64,000 nt of DNA from an uncultured Gammaproteobacteria bacterium (GTDB taxonomy: Bacteria > Pseudomonadota > Gammaproteobacteria > PS1 > Pseudothioglobaceae). The translations under genes and the position numbers were made by a program. Of this stretch, positions 1 through 8,495 are shown piece by piece. A model generated the notes under the pieces. It had not been told where the DNA came from. It searched no databases and saw nothing but the letters and a program-made list of their open reading frames with translations. The DNA lies in contig CAJWTP010000001.1 of NCBI GenBank assembly GCA_913047325.1, positions 1-64,000 of the forward strand. The letters are read 5' to 3'. How positions within the stretch are numbered: position 1 is the stretch's first letter; each line of letters starts with the position of its first letter.

Positions 1-1
1 A

Positions 2-76
2 AATGCTGAGAAAGTGGCTAAAGAAGTTAAAGCAAATGCTGACAAAGTAGTTGCTAACGCTAAAGCATATGCTTAA
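2..76 (+). CDS. C-terminal end of an Ala/Lys-rich protein (partial)
   Basis: An open frame enters from the left edge and ends at TAA 74-76. The 24 visible residues are almost entirely Ala, Lys, Val, Glu and Asn in a helical repeat (NAEKVAKEVKANADKVVANA). This composition suits a phasin-like, histone H1-like or other amphipathic-helix protein. Too little remains to choose, and no function is assigned. A hairpin terminator follows directly, which supports a true gene end. Confidence 0.6.
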   Translation, partial: NAEKVAKEVKANADKVVANAKAYA

Positions 77-93
77 ACAAAAAGATTGATAAT

Positions 94-117
94 AGGCGCC
101 TGATAGGCGCCTTTATT
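94..117 (+). terminator. Rho-independent terminator
   Basis: Stem AGGCGCC (94-100) pairs with GGCGCCT (106-112) across a five-base loop and is followed by a short T-rich tract. It lies 18 bases after the stop of the partial gene at the left edge. Confidence 0.8.
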
Positions 118-157
118 AAAATAAAAAAACCAAAAAAATAAATATTATTAGGGGATA

Positions 158-967
158 ATGGTCGCCAATTTAGATGGCAAATATCTGGCAATGAAAAATA
201 ACATTATGGACGCCTCTATTTTTACTCAAAAATTTAGAAAACTATTGCTTTTTATTGTTGTTGTTGTAGTCTCCATGTTGATGACACCTGCATCGTTTTC
301 TTCAACACAAATAGCAAATAAAGCATACTCTACAAGTATAAACGGGCTATGGTTCAAGCCTAGCTTCAATGCTATTGAAAATACAATAGTCCGAAAAGAG
401 GTTTTCTTTAATTACCTTCTCCCAGCAGTTATAGAAAAAAACGCAGAAATAACAAAACTTAGAGAATTGATTATTAATGACAAACTCGATGCATTGGAGT
501 TGGAGGAGTTAGCGATAAAATATAGACTCAACTTGCCCACAACTAAGGAAGAGCTTTTAATTGCTATTGATGTGCTGCCGCCTTCGCTTGTTTTAGCTCA
601 AGCAGCTAATGAATCAAACTGGGGCAGATCAAGGTTTGCTGAAGATTTTAATAACTACTTCGGTATCTGGTGTTTCGTCAAAGGTTGCGGTATCGTTCCA
701 ACAAAAAGGGATATGAATGCCAAACATGAGGTGGCAACATTTGATTCATTAAAGGATTGTATAGACTACTACGTTTTGACCCTTAATAGAAATTACGCTT
801 ATCAAAATCTGCGATCTATTAGGAAGTCTCAACGTGACAATTTATCTCCTGTAACAGGAGTCGTGCTTGCTGAAGGTCTGAAAGGTTATGCAGAAATAGG
901 CGAGCAATATGTTAATGTTATTCAAGCAGTTATTAGGTTTAATAACCTAGAACGCTACGACTTGTAA
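158..967 (+). CDS. Bax-like glucosaminidase-domain protein
   Basis: This 269-residue protein resembles the Bax/FlgJ-type N-acetylglucosaminidase family, which cleaves peptidoglycan glycan strands. Residues about 27-45 form one hydrophobic segment, a signal anchor or signal peptide, so the enzyme should face the periplasm. The glucosaminidase region carries LVLAQAANESNWGRS around residues 143-157, with the likely catalytic Glu near 151, followed by NNYFGIWCF. The start at 158 has GGGGA only two bases upstream; Met at 191 is an alternative. The gene is monocistronic and ends at a terminator shared with the convergent rpsI. Its exact physiological role is not established for the family. Confidence 0.8.
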   Translation: MVANLDGKYLAMKNNIMDASIFTQKFRKLLLFIVVVVVSMLMTPASFSSTQIANKAYSTSINGLWFKPSFNAIENTIVRKEVFFNYLLPAVIEKNAEITKLRELIINDKLDALELEELAIKYRLNLPTTKEELLIAIDVLPPSLVLAQAANESNWGRSRFAEDFNNYFGIWCFVKGCGIVPTKRDMNAKHEVATFDSLKDCIDYYVLTLNRNYAYQNLRSIRKSQRDNLSPVTGVVLAEGLKGYAEIGEQYVNVIQAVIRFNNLERYDL

Positions 968-997
968 TCGTTGCAACTTATTTATTTAATACAATAA

Positions 998-1021
998 AAA
1001 ACCCGCAAATTTGCGGGTTTT
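998..1021. terminator. Bidirectional terminator between the bax-like gene and rpsI
   Basis: A perfect palindrome, AAAACCCGCAAA then TTTGCGGGTTTT, lies between two convergent genes. Read on either strand it gives a GC-rich stem followed by a T tract, so it can end transcription from both sides. Confidence 0.85.
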
Positions 1022-1038
1022 GTTGTTGTTTAAAAGCA

Positions 1039-1434
1039 TTAACGCTTTGAATATTGTTCGCTCTTGCGTGCCTTCTTTTTGCCAACCTTCTTGCGCTCTA
1101 CTATACGAGCGTCTCTAGTCACTAAACCGGCTTTCCGTAAATCACCGCGTGTAGCCTCATCATAGGCCATAAGTGCGCGAGTGACTCCTAATCTGATTGC
1201 GCCAGCCTGGCCAGTATCTCCACCACCCTTGACCATAATATTAAAGTCAAACTTGTTTTTCATTTCAACAACATTCAATGGTTGATTAACAATCATTGAA
1301 GAAGTTTCTCTACCAAAATATTCTTCCATTGGCTTCTTGTTAACTGTAAAGACACCTTTGCCCTTTGTCATATAGACGCGTGCAACAGAGGTTTTCCTTC
1401 TTCCTGTTGCGTAATAAACTTCTTTATCTGCCAT
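1039..1434 (-). CDS. rpsI: 30S ribosomal protein S9
   Basis: Small-subunit ribosomal protein of 131 residues, the usual bacterial length. The N-terminal [15 protein letters not shown] motif, the central glycine-rich [14 protein letters not shown] motif and the basic C-terminal tail ending in SKR are typical. The tail reaches toward the P-site tRNA in known ribosomes. It lies 12 bases downstream of rplM in the conserved rplM-rpsI operon and ends before a bidirectional terminator. Confidence 0.98.
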   Translation of the reverse strand: MADKEVYYATGRRKTSVARVYMTKGKGVFTVNKKPMEEYFGRETSSMIVNQPLNVVEMKNKFDFNIMVKGGGDTGQAGAIRLGVTRALMAYDEATRGDLRKAGLVTRDARIVERKKVGKKKARKSEQYSKR

Positions 1435-1446
1435 AATTAGTGTGCC

Positions 1447-1875
1447 TTAAATATCTAATAGTTGTGGTTGTTGAGCGGAATGTGTATGCTCACTACCAGC
1501 GAAAACTTTCATTTTTTTAGCCATTTCTCTGCCCAACGGGCCTTTTGGCAACATACCTTTTACTGCCTTCTGAATAACTTCTTCAGGTTTCTTTTTAATC
1601 AAATCCTTAAAGGGAACAGATTTCAAATTGCCAACATAACCTGTGTGATGGTGATACATTTTGTCGTTGTACTTGTTTCCAGTAACAGCGACTTTAGCAG
1701 CATTAACAATTACAATATAATCGCCTGTATCAACATGGGGTGTGTATTCAGGCTTGTGCTTGCCACGAAGACGCGAAGCAACTTCCGTCGCTAAACGGCC
1801 TAAAGTTTTGCCGTCAGCGTCAACCAGAAACCAGTCTCTTTTAACCTCTTTAGCTTTTGCACTAAATGTTCTCAT
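1447..1875 (-). CDS. rplM: 50S ribosomal protein L13
   Basis: Large-subunit protein of 142 residues with the family signatures [15 protein letters not shown] near the N-terminus, [13 protein letters not shown] in the middle and [15 protein letters not shown] near the end. It is an early assembly protein of the 50S subunit. It is the first gene of the rplM-rpsI operon, with AGAGG ahead of the start and a strong promoter about 40-70 bases upstream. Confidence 0.98.
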   Translation of the reverse strand: MRTFSAKAKEVKRDWFLVDADGKTLGRLATEVASRLRGKHKPEYTPHVDTGDYIVIVNAAKVAVTGNKYNDKMYHHHTGYVGNLKSVPFKDLIKKKPEEVIQKAVKGMLPKGPLGREMAKKMKVFAGSEHTHSAQQPQLLDI

Positions 1876-1912
1876 ACCTCTTTTCTATATGTCGATTCAG
1901 AATAAGCGCACT

Positions 1913-1942
1913 ATTATAATCACTTTTTTTTCTTGATGTAAG
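1913..1942 (-). promoter_or_regulatory. Sigma-70 promoter of rplM-rpsI
   Basis: Read on the minus strand, CTTACA (1942-1937) and a consensus TATAAT (1918-1913) are separated by 18 bases. The -10 lies about 38 bases ahead of the rplM ATG. The match to consensus is good, but the start site is not mapped. Confidence 0.65.
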
Positions 1943-2025
1943 TTTTCATCTCGCTATCGTGTAATTAATTATCGAGTTACTAGTAGGATAATTTACTTTT
2001 TTCATTATAAAAAAATATAAAGGTT

Positions 2026-2338
2026 TTAAAAGTTAACTAATTCTAAAAACTCTATATTTACTTAAAAGACATTTGCATTCATATTATGATTAAATACTAT
2101 GCCAAAATTGTTTGCAGCGTAACTAACAATTGAAGAAGTCATTAATAAAATGATTAAAATAGGCTTTATTGAAAATGTCGGCCACAAAGGATTAGCAGTA
2201 AAGCTGATAAAAATACAAACAAGGAACAAATAAATAGCCAATTCTCGGAAAGGGGATAAATTAATAATGTTTTTTCTAGGAATTTAAAATTCCCAGTTAA
2301 GGTGATAAATGCTGCCATAAAATGATTAATCTGATTTG
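2026..2338 (-). pseudogene. Relic of the N-terminus of phosphoethanolamine-lipid A transferase (EptA)
   Basis: The 1876-2421 gap has no intact gene, but its minus strand encodes an EptA-like N-terminal membrane domain. The pieces are NQINHFMAAFITLTGNFKFL, hydrophobic LFVFLSALLLIL, then after a +1 frameshift near 2190 NPLWPTFSIKPILIILLM and SYAANNFGIVFNHNM, an in-frame TAA at 2062-2064, and a further matching NIEFLELVN stretch. Intact EptA enzymes are about 540 residues, with the same order of first transmembrane segments and an SYF-x-GVVID-x-NM motif. The catalytic periplasmic domain is absent. Identification is by remembered family pattern. Confidence 0.7.
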
Positions 2339-2421
2339 CGACAATTTTTTGTATAGCATCCTCTGATACATATATAAGTAAAAATGACTTTTATATTACC
2401 TAGTAGAAAATAAAGGAAACA

Positions 2422-3117
2422 ATGATAAATTCACATGTCCACTTAGACTTCGCATCTGTCAGCTCGCCATCCAAAGCGACAACTGGAGCTATCGTCCCTG
2501 CAACCGGTAAAGATAATTGGGATAATGTCATTAGTTGCTGTTCAATTGATAATAGTCGCCACTTTGCGCTTGGCATCCATCCTTGGTTTATTGATGACCA
2601 CCAAATACTCGACCTGCACTCGCTAGAAGTGAGAATTGAAGAACAGAAACCTGTTGCAGTTGGTGAGTGCGGTCTAGACTACGTCAAGATAAAAGACAGG
2701 AATAGACAGCGTTATTTTTTTGACGAACAAATAGCTTTGGCAACGCGCTTTGATCTTCCATTAATTATTCATTCAGTTCATGCAACAGAGGATGTTACAG
2801 ACTTGTTGAAATCACACTCAAAATCTCGTGGCGTTATCCATGCATACTCGGGAAGTCTTCAGCAAGCCGAAATTTTGCTGAATATGAGCTTTTTCTTCGG
2901 TTTTGGTTACTCATTAGCCAGCCCACATGCATATAAATTACATGACATAGTGAAGTTCTTGCCTCTAGAGATGATACTTATTGAGACTGACGATTATAAA
3001 AACCCAGATGAGTTAATTCAAATAGCGGAAAGAATTGCTAGAATTAAAAAATTAGCTGTCGAACAGGTCGTAGAGCAATGCGACCTAAATGCCTGTAATC
3101 TTTTCAATATATCTTAA
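2422..3117 (+). CDS. TatD-family metal-dependent hydrolase (putative DNase)
   Basis: A TIM-barrel hydrolase of 231 residues, somewhat shorter than E. coli TatD (about 260). All expected metal ligands are visible: HVH at residues 5-7, Glu in VGECGLDY near 80, His in LIIHSV near 115, His in GVIHAYSG near 140 and Asp in IETDD near 190. The family removes nucleotides from DNA or RNA ends, and several members are also linked to D-aminoacyl-tRNA or quality-control roles, so the substrate is open. AAGGAAA precedes the ATG. The stop overlaps the tcdA start by one base (TAATG), indicating translational coupling. Confidence 0.85.
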   Translation: MINSHVHLDFASVSSPSKATTGAIVPATGKDNWDNVISCCSIDNSRHFALGIHPWFIDDHQILDLHSLEVRIEEQKPVAVGECGLDYVKIKDRNRQRYFFDEQIALATRFDLPLIIHSVHATEDVTDLLKSHSKSRGVIHAYSGSLQQAEILLNMSFFFGFGYSLASPHAYKLHDIVKFLPLEMILIETDDYKNPDELIQIAERIARIKKLAVEQVVEQCDLNACNLFNIS

Positions 3118-3854
3118 TGGCTGGAAGTTGTGCTCGTACTGAAATACTGGTTGGAAAGCTTGGGCTTTCACAATTAGCTGAATCTCATGTTTTGATTGCC
3201 GGTCTAGGCGGTGTTGGTGGGGCTTGTGCCGAATCATTGTGCAGAGCGGGAATAGGCGAATTAACCCTTGTTGATTTTGACACGATAGCAAAAACGGACC
3301 TGAACCGGCAACTAATTGCACTTCACTCGACATTAGGCCAATCAAAGGTTGAAGTGCTATCAAAACGGCTTCGAGATATAAACCCTGATACAGTTATTAA
3401 CGAAGAAAATATTTTTATTGACCGCCAAAAAGCAGAAGAAATTGCCAAAGATAATGACCTGTCATTTATCGCAGATTGTATTGATGCAATTGCGTATAAA
3501 ACGGTTTTAATTGATGCATGTAATCGCTCTGGAATGCCTATCATATCTAGTATGGGAGCTGGAGGGAGACTAGACCCCGCTAAGGTTATAATTTCAAGAA
3601 TGGACAAGACTGAAAATTGTGCTCTGGCAAGAGAGATTAGAAAACAATTAAGAAGCATTAAAGGTTCCTTAATATTTCCTGTCGTCCATTCCACTGAAAA
3701 TCAAATTAAAGCTCTGCCTCATGAAGCTGTTAATGAAACAGAGTTTGCTCCGGCTGGAAGACCTAGAGCTGTCAATGGTGCCATATCTTATATGCCTAAT
3801 ATTTTTGGGCTTATGATGGCGGGTTATATTATCCAAACTATATTAAAATCTTAG
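3117..3854 (+). CDS. tcdA: tRNA threonylcarbamoyladenosine dehydratase
   Basis: An E1-like, ATP-dependent enzyme that cyclises t6A37 to ct6A37 in ANN-decoding tRNAs. The Rossmann/adenylation motif GLGGVGGACAESLCRAGI lies near residues 29-46, followed by VDFDTI and TDLNRQ, which bind ATP-Mg in this family. A second signature, ADCIDAIAYK, and the GGRLDP region also fit. The length of 245 is slightly below the E. coli protein (268). It is translationally coupled to the preceding tatD-like gene. Confidence 0.9.
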   Translation: MAGSCARTEILVGKLGLSQLAESHVLIAGLGGVGGACAESLCRAGIGELTLVDFDTIAKTDLNRQLIALHSTLGQSKVEVLSKRLRDINPDTVINEENIFIDRQKAEEIAKDNDLSFIADCIDAIAYKTVLIDACNRSGMPIISSMGAGGRLDPAKVIISRMDKTENCALAREIRKQLRSIKGSLIFPVVHSTENQIKALPHEAVNETEFAPAGRPRAVNGAISYMPNIFGLMMAGYIIQTILKS

Positions 3855-3889
3855 TTTGGATATTTATAAAACAAGTTTTTGGAATTAAT

Positions 3890-4441
3890 ATGGTAAGAAC
3901 TGAAACTCCTGTCTGTGATTTTAATCAAGCAGCCATTGACTTTAACTTGAAAGGTGTTGATGGTAATTATTACAATCTTGATTGCTTAAAAGGCCAAAAT
4001 GGTCTACTGGTGATGTTTATTTGCAATCACTGCCCCTTCGTCAAATCGATCATCCATAGAATTATCCGAGACACCAAAGAACTTAAAGATTTAGGAGTAA
4101 ATTCTGTTGCTATTATGTCAAATGATCCGTGTGAATATGAGGAAGATTCATTTGAAAATATGCAAAAAATAGCGACTAAAATGAATTTTCCTTTTCCATA
4201 CCTTATCGATGAAACTCAAGAAGTTGCAAGGTCTTATGGTGCAGTTTGCACTCCAGATTTTTTCGGCTACAACAGTGATTTAGGTCTGCAATATCGAGGA
4301 AGGTTGGACGAGTCAAGAAAAGAAACTATTGTAGATGCTAAGCGTGACCTCTTTGAAGCGATGAAGGAAGTTGCAATCAGTGGTAATGGCCCAGCTGAGC
4401 AAATCCCGTCAATGGGATGTTCAATCAAGTGGTTTGAGTAA
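3890..4441 (+). CDS. Thioredoxin-fold (AhpC/TSA-like) redox protein
   Basis: A single-domain protein of 183 residues with the peroxiredoxin/thioredoxin fold. The strand-helix motif MFICNHCPFVKSI near residue 45 holds a CNHC active site, in place of the CGPC of thioredoxin. A conserved cis-Pro region follows (GAVCTPDFFGYN). No signal peptide is visible, so it is probably cytoplasmic. Proteins of this type are common in marine bacteria and are annotated as thioredoxin family proteins without a known partner. It lies 35 bases after tcdA and may be cotranscribed. Confidence 0.8.
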   Translation: MVRTETPVCDFNQAAIDFNLKGVDGNYYNLDCLKGQNGLLVMFICNHCPFVKSIIHRIIRDTKELKDLGVNSVAIMSNDPCEYEEDSFENMQKIATKMNFPFPYLIDETQEVARSYGAVCTPDFFGYNSDLGLQYRGRLDESRKETIVDAKRDLFEAMKEVAISGNGPAEQIPSMGCSIKWFE

Positions 4442-4501
4442 TTGCTTTCAAAAATATCTTTGCAGTATATTGTAAAGATACCTCATTATTGTCTTAAATT
4501 A

Positions 4502-4529
4502 GTTAGACAGTGTTGAGACTAGGTATAAT
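4502..4529 (+). promoter_or_regulatory. Probable promoter of the DEAD-box helicase gene
   Basis: A consensus TATAAT at 4524-4529 sits 28 bases ahead of the ATG, with a weak -35 GTTAGA at 4502-4507 and a 16-base spacer. The context AGGTATAATGTT is repeated ahead of nth. Confidence 0.5.
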
Positions 4530-4556
4530 GTTCCACTTTTCGCTTTCCTGTGCATT

Positions 4557-6335
4557 ATGTCAGACAATCATTCCAGTCTAAGTTTTAAAAGTTTTGGGCT
4601 TTCAGACAATATATTAAAAGTTTTAGATGAGATTGGTTATGAATCCCCCTCTGCCATCCAAGAACAATGCATCACGCACCTACTTGATGGTCATGATGTT
4701 ATCGGACAAGCACAAACTGGCACTGGAAAAACGGCTGCCTTTACCCTGCCCTTACTTGACAGAATAGATCTCAATAACAATCAAGTACAGTTACTGGTTT
4801 TAACCCCCACCAGAGAACTCGCTATCCAGGTTTCTGAAGCAATCCAAACATACGCAAGACATCTGAAAGGTTTTCATGTACTACCTATTTATGGGGGTCA
4901 ATCTTATGACGTTCAGTTAAAGCCGTTAAAAAGAGGCGTACATGCAGTCGTAGGAACTCCAGGCAGAGTCATGGACCACCTAAAAAAGGGAACACTTAAA
5001 CTGAGCTCACTCAAAACTTTAGTGCTTGATGAGGCTGACGAAATGTTAAGAATGGGTTTTATTGATGATGTCAAATGGGTCATGAAAAAACTACCGAAAA
5101 AACGACAAATTGCACTTTTTTCGGCAACTATGCCAGACACCATAAGAAGAGTTGCTGAGACATTTTTAAACAAACCTAAAATTGTCAAAATAAAAACAAA
5201 GACTGCAACAGCAAAAACTATTAGCCAAAGTTATTGGTTGGTTGGTGGTTTGCATAAATTAGATGCACTGACTAGAATCTTAGAGATAGAGTTATTTGAT
5301 GGGTTGATTATTTTTGTTAGAACCAAAACTGCTACGATTGATTTGGCAGAAAAATTATCTGCGAGGGGTTTTGCTGCTGAACCGATTAATGGCGATATAG
5401 CTCAAAACCAACGTGAACGTATTATCACCCAACTCAAACAGGGGAAGATAGATATCCTTATTGCAACTGATGTTGCAGCTCGTGGACTTGATGTCGGTAG
5501 AATCTCTCATGTTGTAAACTATGACATACCTCAAGACCCAGAATCTTATGTTCACCGTATTGGTAGAACAGGCAGAGCTGGCAGACAAGGAAAAGCTATT
5601 TTATTTGTTGCCCCAAGAGAAAAACGTATTCTTAGAACAATAGAAAAAATAACGCGGCAACCAATTGAGCCTATGCAACTACCATCGGCAAAAATTATTA
5701 ATGAACAACGAGTCAAGAACTTCAAGGAGAGAATTGCGAATACTCTAAGCAATCAAGATTTGAGTGTTTTTGAAGAGTTGGTGCTTAGTTACCAAAAAGA
5801 AAATAAGGTTGACGTAATTAAAATGGCTTCAGCATTGGCGTTAATGGCTCAAGGTTCAGAGCCTTTGTTTCTAAATGAAAAAGACTTTAAACAAAACTCA
5901 TTCAGCGACGAAGATAAGAGCAAGGTTACCATTTCTTTGCAGCCAGAACCTTTAAAGGAATACCCTCAAATACCAATGCGACGCTATAGAATAGCGGTAG
6001 GTCATAAAGACAAAATAAGACCAGGCAATATTCTGGGGGCGATAGCCAATGAAGCTGAAATTAGTAGCGACTACATTGGCACTATCCAAATTCTTCAGGA
6101 TTTCACTGTCATCGATTTACCAGATGAAATGCCAAATGAGACCTTTGAAATATTAAAGAAAACAAGAATTTTTAACAAAACACTCAATCTAGAAGAGCTT
6201 ACAAATAAAAACAATATTAGTGGCTCTCGAGAAAAAGATACACGTTTCAAAAGAGAGTCAATAAAACGTAATAAAAAAAGAAAACCACACCACAGAAGGG
6301 ATAAAAAGTTTTCACAAAATAAAGCAAAACGATAA
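4557..6335 (+). CDS. deaD: ATP-dependent DEAD-box RNA helicase, DeaD/CsdA type
   Basis: A 592-residue RNA helicase expected to unwind structured RNA in ribosome assembly and mRNA decay. Motif order is canonical: Q-motif near residue 35, AQTGTGKTAAF near 51, PTRELAIQ near 84, DEAD near 158, SAT near 188 and HRIGRTGRAGR near 332. After the two RecA domains comes a DbpA-type RNA-binding domain (about 470-545), then a highly basic Lys/Arg/His tail. That order separates DeaD from RhlB, RhlE and SrmB. A cold-shock protein gene follows downstream, so a role in cold adaptation is plausible. Confidence 0.92.
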   Translation: MSDNHSSLSFKSFGLSDNILKVLDEIGYESPSAIQEQCITHLLDGHDVIGQAQTGTGKTAAFTLPLLDRIDLNNNQVQLLVLTPTRELAIQVSEAIQTYARHLKGFHVLPIYGGQSYDVQLKPLKRGVHAVVGTPGRVMDHLKKGTLKLSSLKTLVLDEADEMLRMGFIDDVKWVMKKLPKKRQIALFSATMPDTIRRVAETFLNKPKIVKIKTKTATAKTISQSYWLVGGLHKLDALTRILEIELFDGLIIFVRTKTATIDLAEKLSARGFAAEPINGDIAQNQRERIITQLKQGKIDILIATDVAARGLDVGRISHVVNYDIPQDPESYVHRIGRTGRAGRQGKAILFVAPREKRILRTIEKITRQPIEPMQLPSAKIINEQRVKNFKERIANTLSNQDLSVFEELVLSYQKENKVDVIKMASALALMAQGSEPLFLNEKDFKQNSFSDEDKSKVTISLQPEPLKEYPQIPMRRYRIAVGHKDKIRPGNILGAIANEAEISSDYIGTIQILQDFTVIDLPDEMPNETFEILKKTRIFNKTLNLEELTNKNNISGSREKDTRFKRESIKRNKKRKPHHRRDKKFSQNKAKR

Positions 6336-6440
6336 ATATGAAAAAAATATGCTTGAAATAGATATATTTAGCTATTTTATTGAGTGTAAAATTGCTTTTG
6401 CTGGTAAAGATTCAGCTGATGTTTGCTTTTGTGTTGTTGA

Positions 6441-6469
6441 TTGACTAACTCTCGGTTTCACAGTAAATT
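6441..6469 (+). promoter_or_regulatory. Promoter of the cold-shock gene
   Basis: TTGACT (6441-6446) and TAAATT (6464-6469) are separated by exactly 17 bases. Transcription would start near 6476, leaving a leader of about 40 bases before the ATG at 6516, much shorter than the long thermosensing leader of E. coli cspA. Confidence 0.65.
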
Positions 6470-6515
6470 TTCTTAGTTGTATATTTCCCGCTTTTTATTT
6501 TTTTTAGGAGACTTC

Positions 6516-6722
6516 ATGTCTACAACAACAGGTCGCGTCAAATGGTTTGACGCAAAAAAAGGTTTTGGATTTATTGAACAAGAAGACGGCGATGACGTCT
6601 TTGTTCACTTTAGAGCCATTAATTCCGAAGGCTACAAAACTCTTGACGAAGGTCAAGAAGTAGAGTTCGAGCTAGAAGATGGTGAAAAAGGTCCACAAGC
6701 GGCCAACGTAGTACCAAAATAG
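6516..6722 (+). CDS. Cold-shock domain protein (CspA family)
   Basis: A single OB-fold nucleic-acid-binding protein of 68 residues, typical for CspA-type RNA chaperones. The start at 6516 is chosen because TTTAGGAG lies five bases upstream and the protein then begins [11 protein letters not shown], as in the family; an in-frame TTG at 6477 would add an unrelated tail. RNP1 (KGFGFI) and RNP2 (DVFVHF) are intact. It has its own promoter and a strong terminator. Confidence 0.95.
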   Translation: MSTTTGRVKWFDAKKGFGFIEQEDGDDVFVHFRAINSEGYKTLDEGQEVEFELEDGEKGPQAANVVPK

Positions 6723-6740
6723 TTACTGGTTATTCCGATT

Positions 6741-6770
6741 AACTCAGCTTAATTGCTGAGTTTTTTATTT
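6741..6770 (+). terminator. Rho-independent terminator of the cold-shock gene
   Basis: AACTCAGC and GCTGAGTT form an eight-base stem around TTAATT, followed directly by a T-rich run. Confidence 0.9.
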
Positions 6771-6802
6771 AGACATTAGATACGCTTGCGTGTCTAATAT
6801 CT
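6771..6802. repeat. 32-base inverted repeat (near-perfect hairpin)
   Basis: Arms 6771-6785 and 6788-6802 pair over 15 positions with one mismatch and one G-T wobble, leaving a two-base loop. It directly abuts the csp terminator. No T run follows, so it is not an ordinary terminator. The rest of the 6723-7001 gap shows nothing else I recognise. Confidence 0.7.
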
Positions 6803-7001
6803 AAATCTTCCGAAAGGTTGTTGTGCTTTTCTGCAGCTATTCGTGCATGTTTCAAAAGCACTAATTCAAATTACTTTTAAATTCTATTAGCTATTTATTG
6901 CGGTTGCGGCTATTTAAAGAAATAGTAATATTTAAATTATGTTGTCGTAAAATCTTAATTAAACTTTAATCTTCTTTATAGAATATTCATAGCCAAACAC
7001 C

Positions 7002-8411
7002 ATGAAAACTTTCTTTTGGTATGACTACGAAACTTTTGGTTTATCACCAAAAACTCAAAGAATTGCTCAATTCGCTGGCATTAGGACTGATGAAAACCTC
7101 AACATTATTGATGAACATATGTTTTATTGTAGGCCTACATATGATTGCTTGCCTTCGCCTGAAGCTTGCTCAATAACAGGTATCACTCCTCAAATTTGTG
7201 AAAAAAATGGCTTAATTGAGAAGACATTTATTTCAAAAATAAACAAAGAATTTTCAGTGCCTGAAACCTGTATAGTTGGTTATAACTCTATCAGCTTTGA
7301 TGATGAATTCACACGCTACACTCTATTTAGAAATTTTTTAGATCCTTATGCATGGCATTGGCAAAATGGAAACTCAAGATGGGATATTCTTGATGTAGCT
7401 CGTTTTTGTTACGCATTAAAAAAAGACAATAGCCTTAAGTGGTCTTATGATGAAAATAACAAACCAGTCTTTAAGCTAGATAAACTTGCACCAGCAAATG
7501 ATATTGAGCATACTGATGCTCATGATGCACTTGCTGACGTTAGAGCTACAATCGGTATAGCTAGAATAATTAAAATTTCACAGCCAAAATTATTTAACTA
7601 TGCACTTAGCCTGCGTGACAAAAGAGAAGTGAGTAGAAAAATTGAACTATATGCACCTTTATTGCATACATCTGGTATTTATTCCGCTAAACTCTCATGC
7701 ACCCGTCTAACGACAGCTCTTGCATACCATCCAGAGTATTCTGATCGAGCTTTGGTTTTTAATCTAGACCAGGACCCAAGTCTTCTTACTGAATTGGAAA
7801 CTGAGGAATTAAAAACTCTAATTTTTTCAAAGAAATTACCCAAGGGGGTAGATCGGCTTCAGATTAAAGAGTTAGCATTTAACAAGAGCCCCATGTTTGT
7901 ACCAAATGTCCACAAACTTGAATATAAAATTACTGAACAACTCCAAATTGATATTGATAAATGTATGGACAATCTATCCTACATCAGGGATAACCAAACT
8001 CAAATAACAAAGAAAATAAAATCGATTTATACAAATGATTCCGAAAGAACGCCCACTATAGACGTCGACCAGTCGCTTTATGATAACTTTATTGACAAAG
8101 CTGATAGAGTGATATGCAACAAAATACAAAATCTAAGCTCAGAAGAGCTAAGGAAATTTCAACCAGAATTTAAGGACAAGAAATTGTCAAAATTGTTATT
8201 AAACTTTAAAGCCAGAAATTTTCCTGAGTCTCTAACAGAGAACGAACGGGAAGAATGGTTTGAGATTGTCCAGTCTCGAGTGCAGAATGGAGAAAACGGT
8301 TACCTATCTCTAGAAAATTTCTATAAGAGCCTTGAAAAACTAAAAAGCAGTACACCGAGTAAGTCTAATATTTGGATGCAATTAGAAGAATATGCGCATT
8401 CATTTTTATAA
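7002..8411 (+). CDS. sbcB: Exodeoxyribonuclease I
   Basis: A 3'-5' single-strand DNA exonuclease used in recombination and mismatch repair, 469 residues as in E. coli. The DEDDh catalytic residues start in FFWYDYETFGLSP (Asp8, Glu10). The segment GYNSISFDDEFTRYTLFRN near residues 93-111 and the HDALADVRATIGIA motif near 173 complete the active site. SH3-like and helical ExoI-specific C-terminal domains follow. It appears monocistronic. Confidence 0.95.
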   Translation: MKTFFWYDYETFGLSPKTQRIAQFAGIRTDENLNIIDEHMFYCRPTYDCLPSPEACSITGITPQICEKNGLIEKTFISKINKEFSVPETCIVGYNSISFDDEFTRYTLFRNFLDPYAWHWQNGNSRWDILDVARFCYALKKDNSLKWSYDENNKPVFKLDKLAPANDIEHTDAHDALADVRATIGIARIIKISQPKLFNYALSLRDKREVSRKIELYAPLLHTSGIYSAKLSCTRLTTALAYHPEYSDRALVFNLDQDPSLLTELETEELKTLIFSKKLPKGVDRLQIKELAFNKSPMFVPNVHKLEYKITEQLQIDIDKCMDNLSYIRDNQTQITKKIKSIYTNDSERTPTIDVDQSLYDNFIDKADRVICNKIQNLSSEELRKFQPEFKDKKLSKLLLNFKARNFPESLTENEREEWFEIVQSRVQNGENGYLSLENFYKSLEKLKSSTPSKSNIWMQLEEYAHSFL

Positions 8412-8431
8412 ATACAATTAAACAAGCAATA

Positions 8432-8460
8432 TTGAAAAACTTGCAGAGAATAGGTATAAT
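8432..8460 (+). promoter_or_regulatory. Promoter of nth
   Basis: TTGAAA (8432-8437) and TATAAT (8455-8460) with a 17-base spacer give a near-consensus sigma-70 promoter 35 bases ahead of the nth ATG. Confidence 0.75.
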
Positions 8461-8495
8461 GTTTGCCCATACTTGCTATCAATAAAGTGCATTAA

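Noticed and set aside
1462-1936. Plus-strand open frames opposite rplM
   Set aside because: They are antisense to a complete ribosomal protein gene and lack start signals or family features.
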